5,413 bases of DNA from DASPKW01 sp038244055 (lineage in GTDB: Bacteria > Planctomycetota > Phycisphaerae > Tepidisphaerales > Tepidisphaeraceae), in NCBI GenBank assembly GCA_038244055.1, contig JBBRTW010000478.1, positions 1 to 5,413 on the forward strand, in the 5' to 3' direction. Position numbers and translations under genes: made by a program. The notes beneath the pieces were generated by a model. It ran no database searches, had not been told where the DNA came from, and saw only the letters and a program-made list of their open reading frames with translations. Positions 5,394 to 5,413 of this stretch are shown one piece after another (the first letter of the stretch is position 1; each line of letters begins with the position of its first letter).

Positions 5394-5413
5394 TTATTTT
5401 TTGCCGGCGAGGC
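5394..5413 (-). CDS. possible C-terminal tail of a convergent gene
   Basis: On the minus strand the last bases read in one frame as Leu-Ala-Gly-Lys-Lys then TAA (5396-5394), a plausible basic C-terminus of a gene entering from the right. It would end 13 bp from the esterase stop, tail to tail. Six codons cannot establish a gene. The run of six T on the plus strand here could instead belong to the end of the esterase transcript, although no proper stem precedes it. Confidence 0.2.

Noticed and set aside
5381..5402. Intrinsic terminator after the esterase gene
   Set aside because: There is a run of six T, but the only preceding inverted repeat (TCCA/TGGA, 5384-5393) has 4-bp arms and a 2-nt loop, too small for a terminator hairpin.

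Overview
The window is GC-rich bacterial DNA with three genes on the minus strand and one divergent gene on the plus strand. The gene content fits a planctomycete or another PVC-group bacterium. The pointers are a secreted CE15-type glucuronoyl esterase, a long two-barrel U32 protein, weak or absent Shine-Dalgarno sites, and short palindromic and heptamer repeats between genes. This placement is an inference; no rRNA or other marker gene is present.

Layout, left to right. Positions 1-142 (minus) hold the N-terminus of a CDP-alcohol phosphatidyltransferase that runs off the left edge. Positions 143-287 are a non-coding gap with a 7-bp tandem repeat and strong inverted repeats. Positions 288-1283 (minus) encode a metallo-beta-lactamase-fold hydrolase of the NAPE-PLD/UlaG type (COG2220-like), with a 15-bp tandem repeat expanded inside its coding region. 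Positions 1317-4022 (minus) encode a 901-residue U32 family protein of the RlhA type, with a DUF3656-like middle domain and a second cysteine-bearing C-terminal domain. Positions 4023-4180 are a divergent intergenic region with a TATAAT box, a G-quadruplex motif and a perfect palindrome. Positions 4181-5380 (plus) encode an exported CE15-like esterase. The last 20 bases may be the tail of a convergent gene.

The U32 and hydrolase genes are 33 bp apart and probably co-transcribed; the phosphatidyltransferase may be read from the same transcript or from its own promoter. The three minus-strand genes suggest housekeeping roles (RNA modification or Fe-S chemistry, an uncharacterised hydrolase, phospholipid synthesis). 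The divergent esterase suggests breakdown of plant glucuronoxylan-lignin material. I see no defence system, CRISPR array, transposase, tRNA or rRNA. The most unusual content is the repeat structure: the in-gene 15-bp repeat, two palindromes that share a 10-bp head, and the G-quadruplex next to the U32 promoter box.
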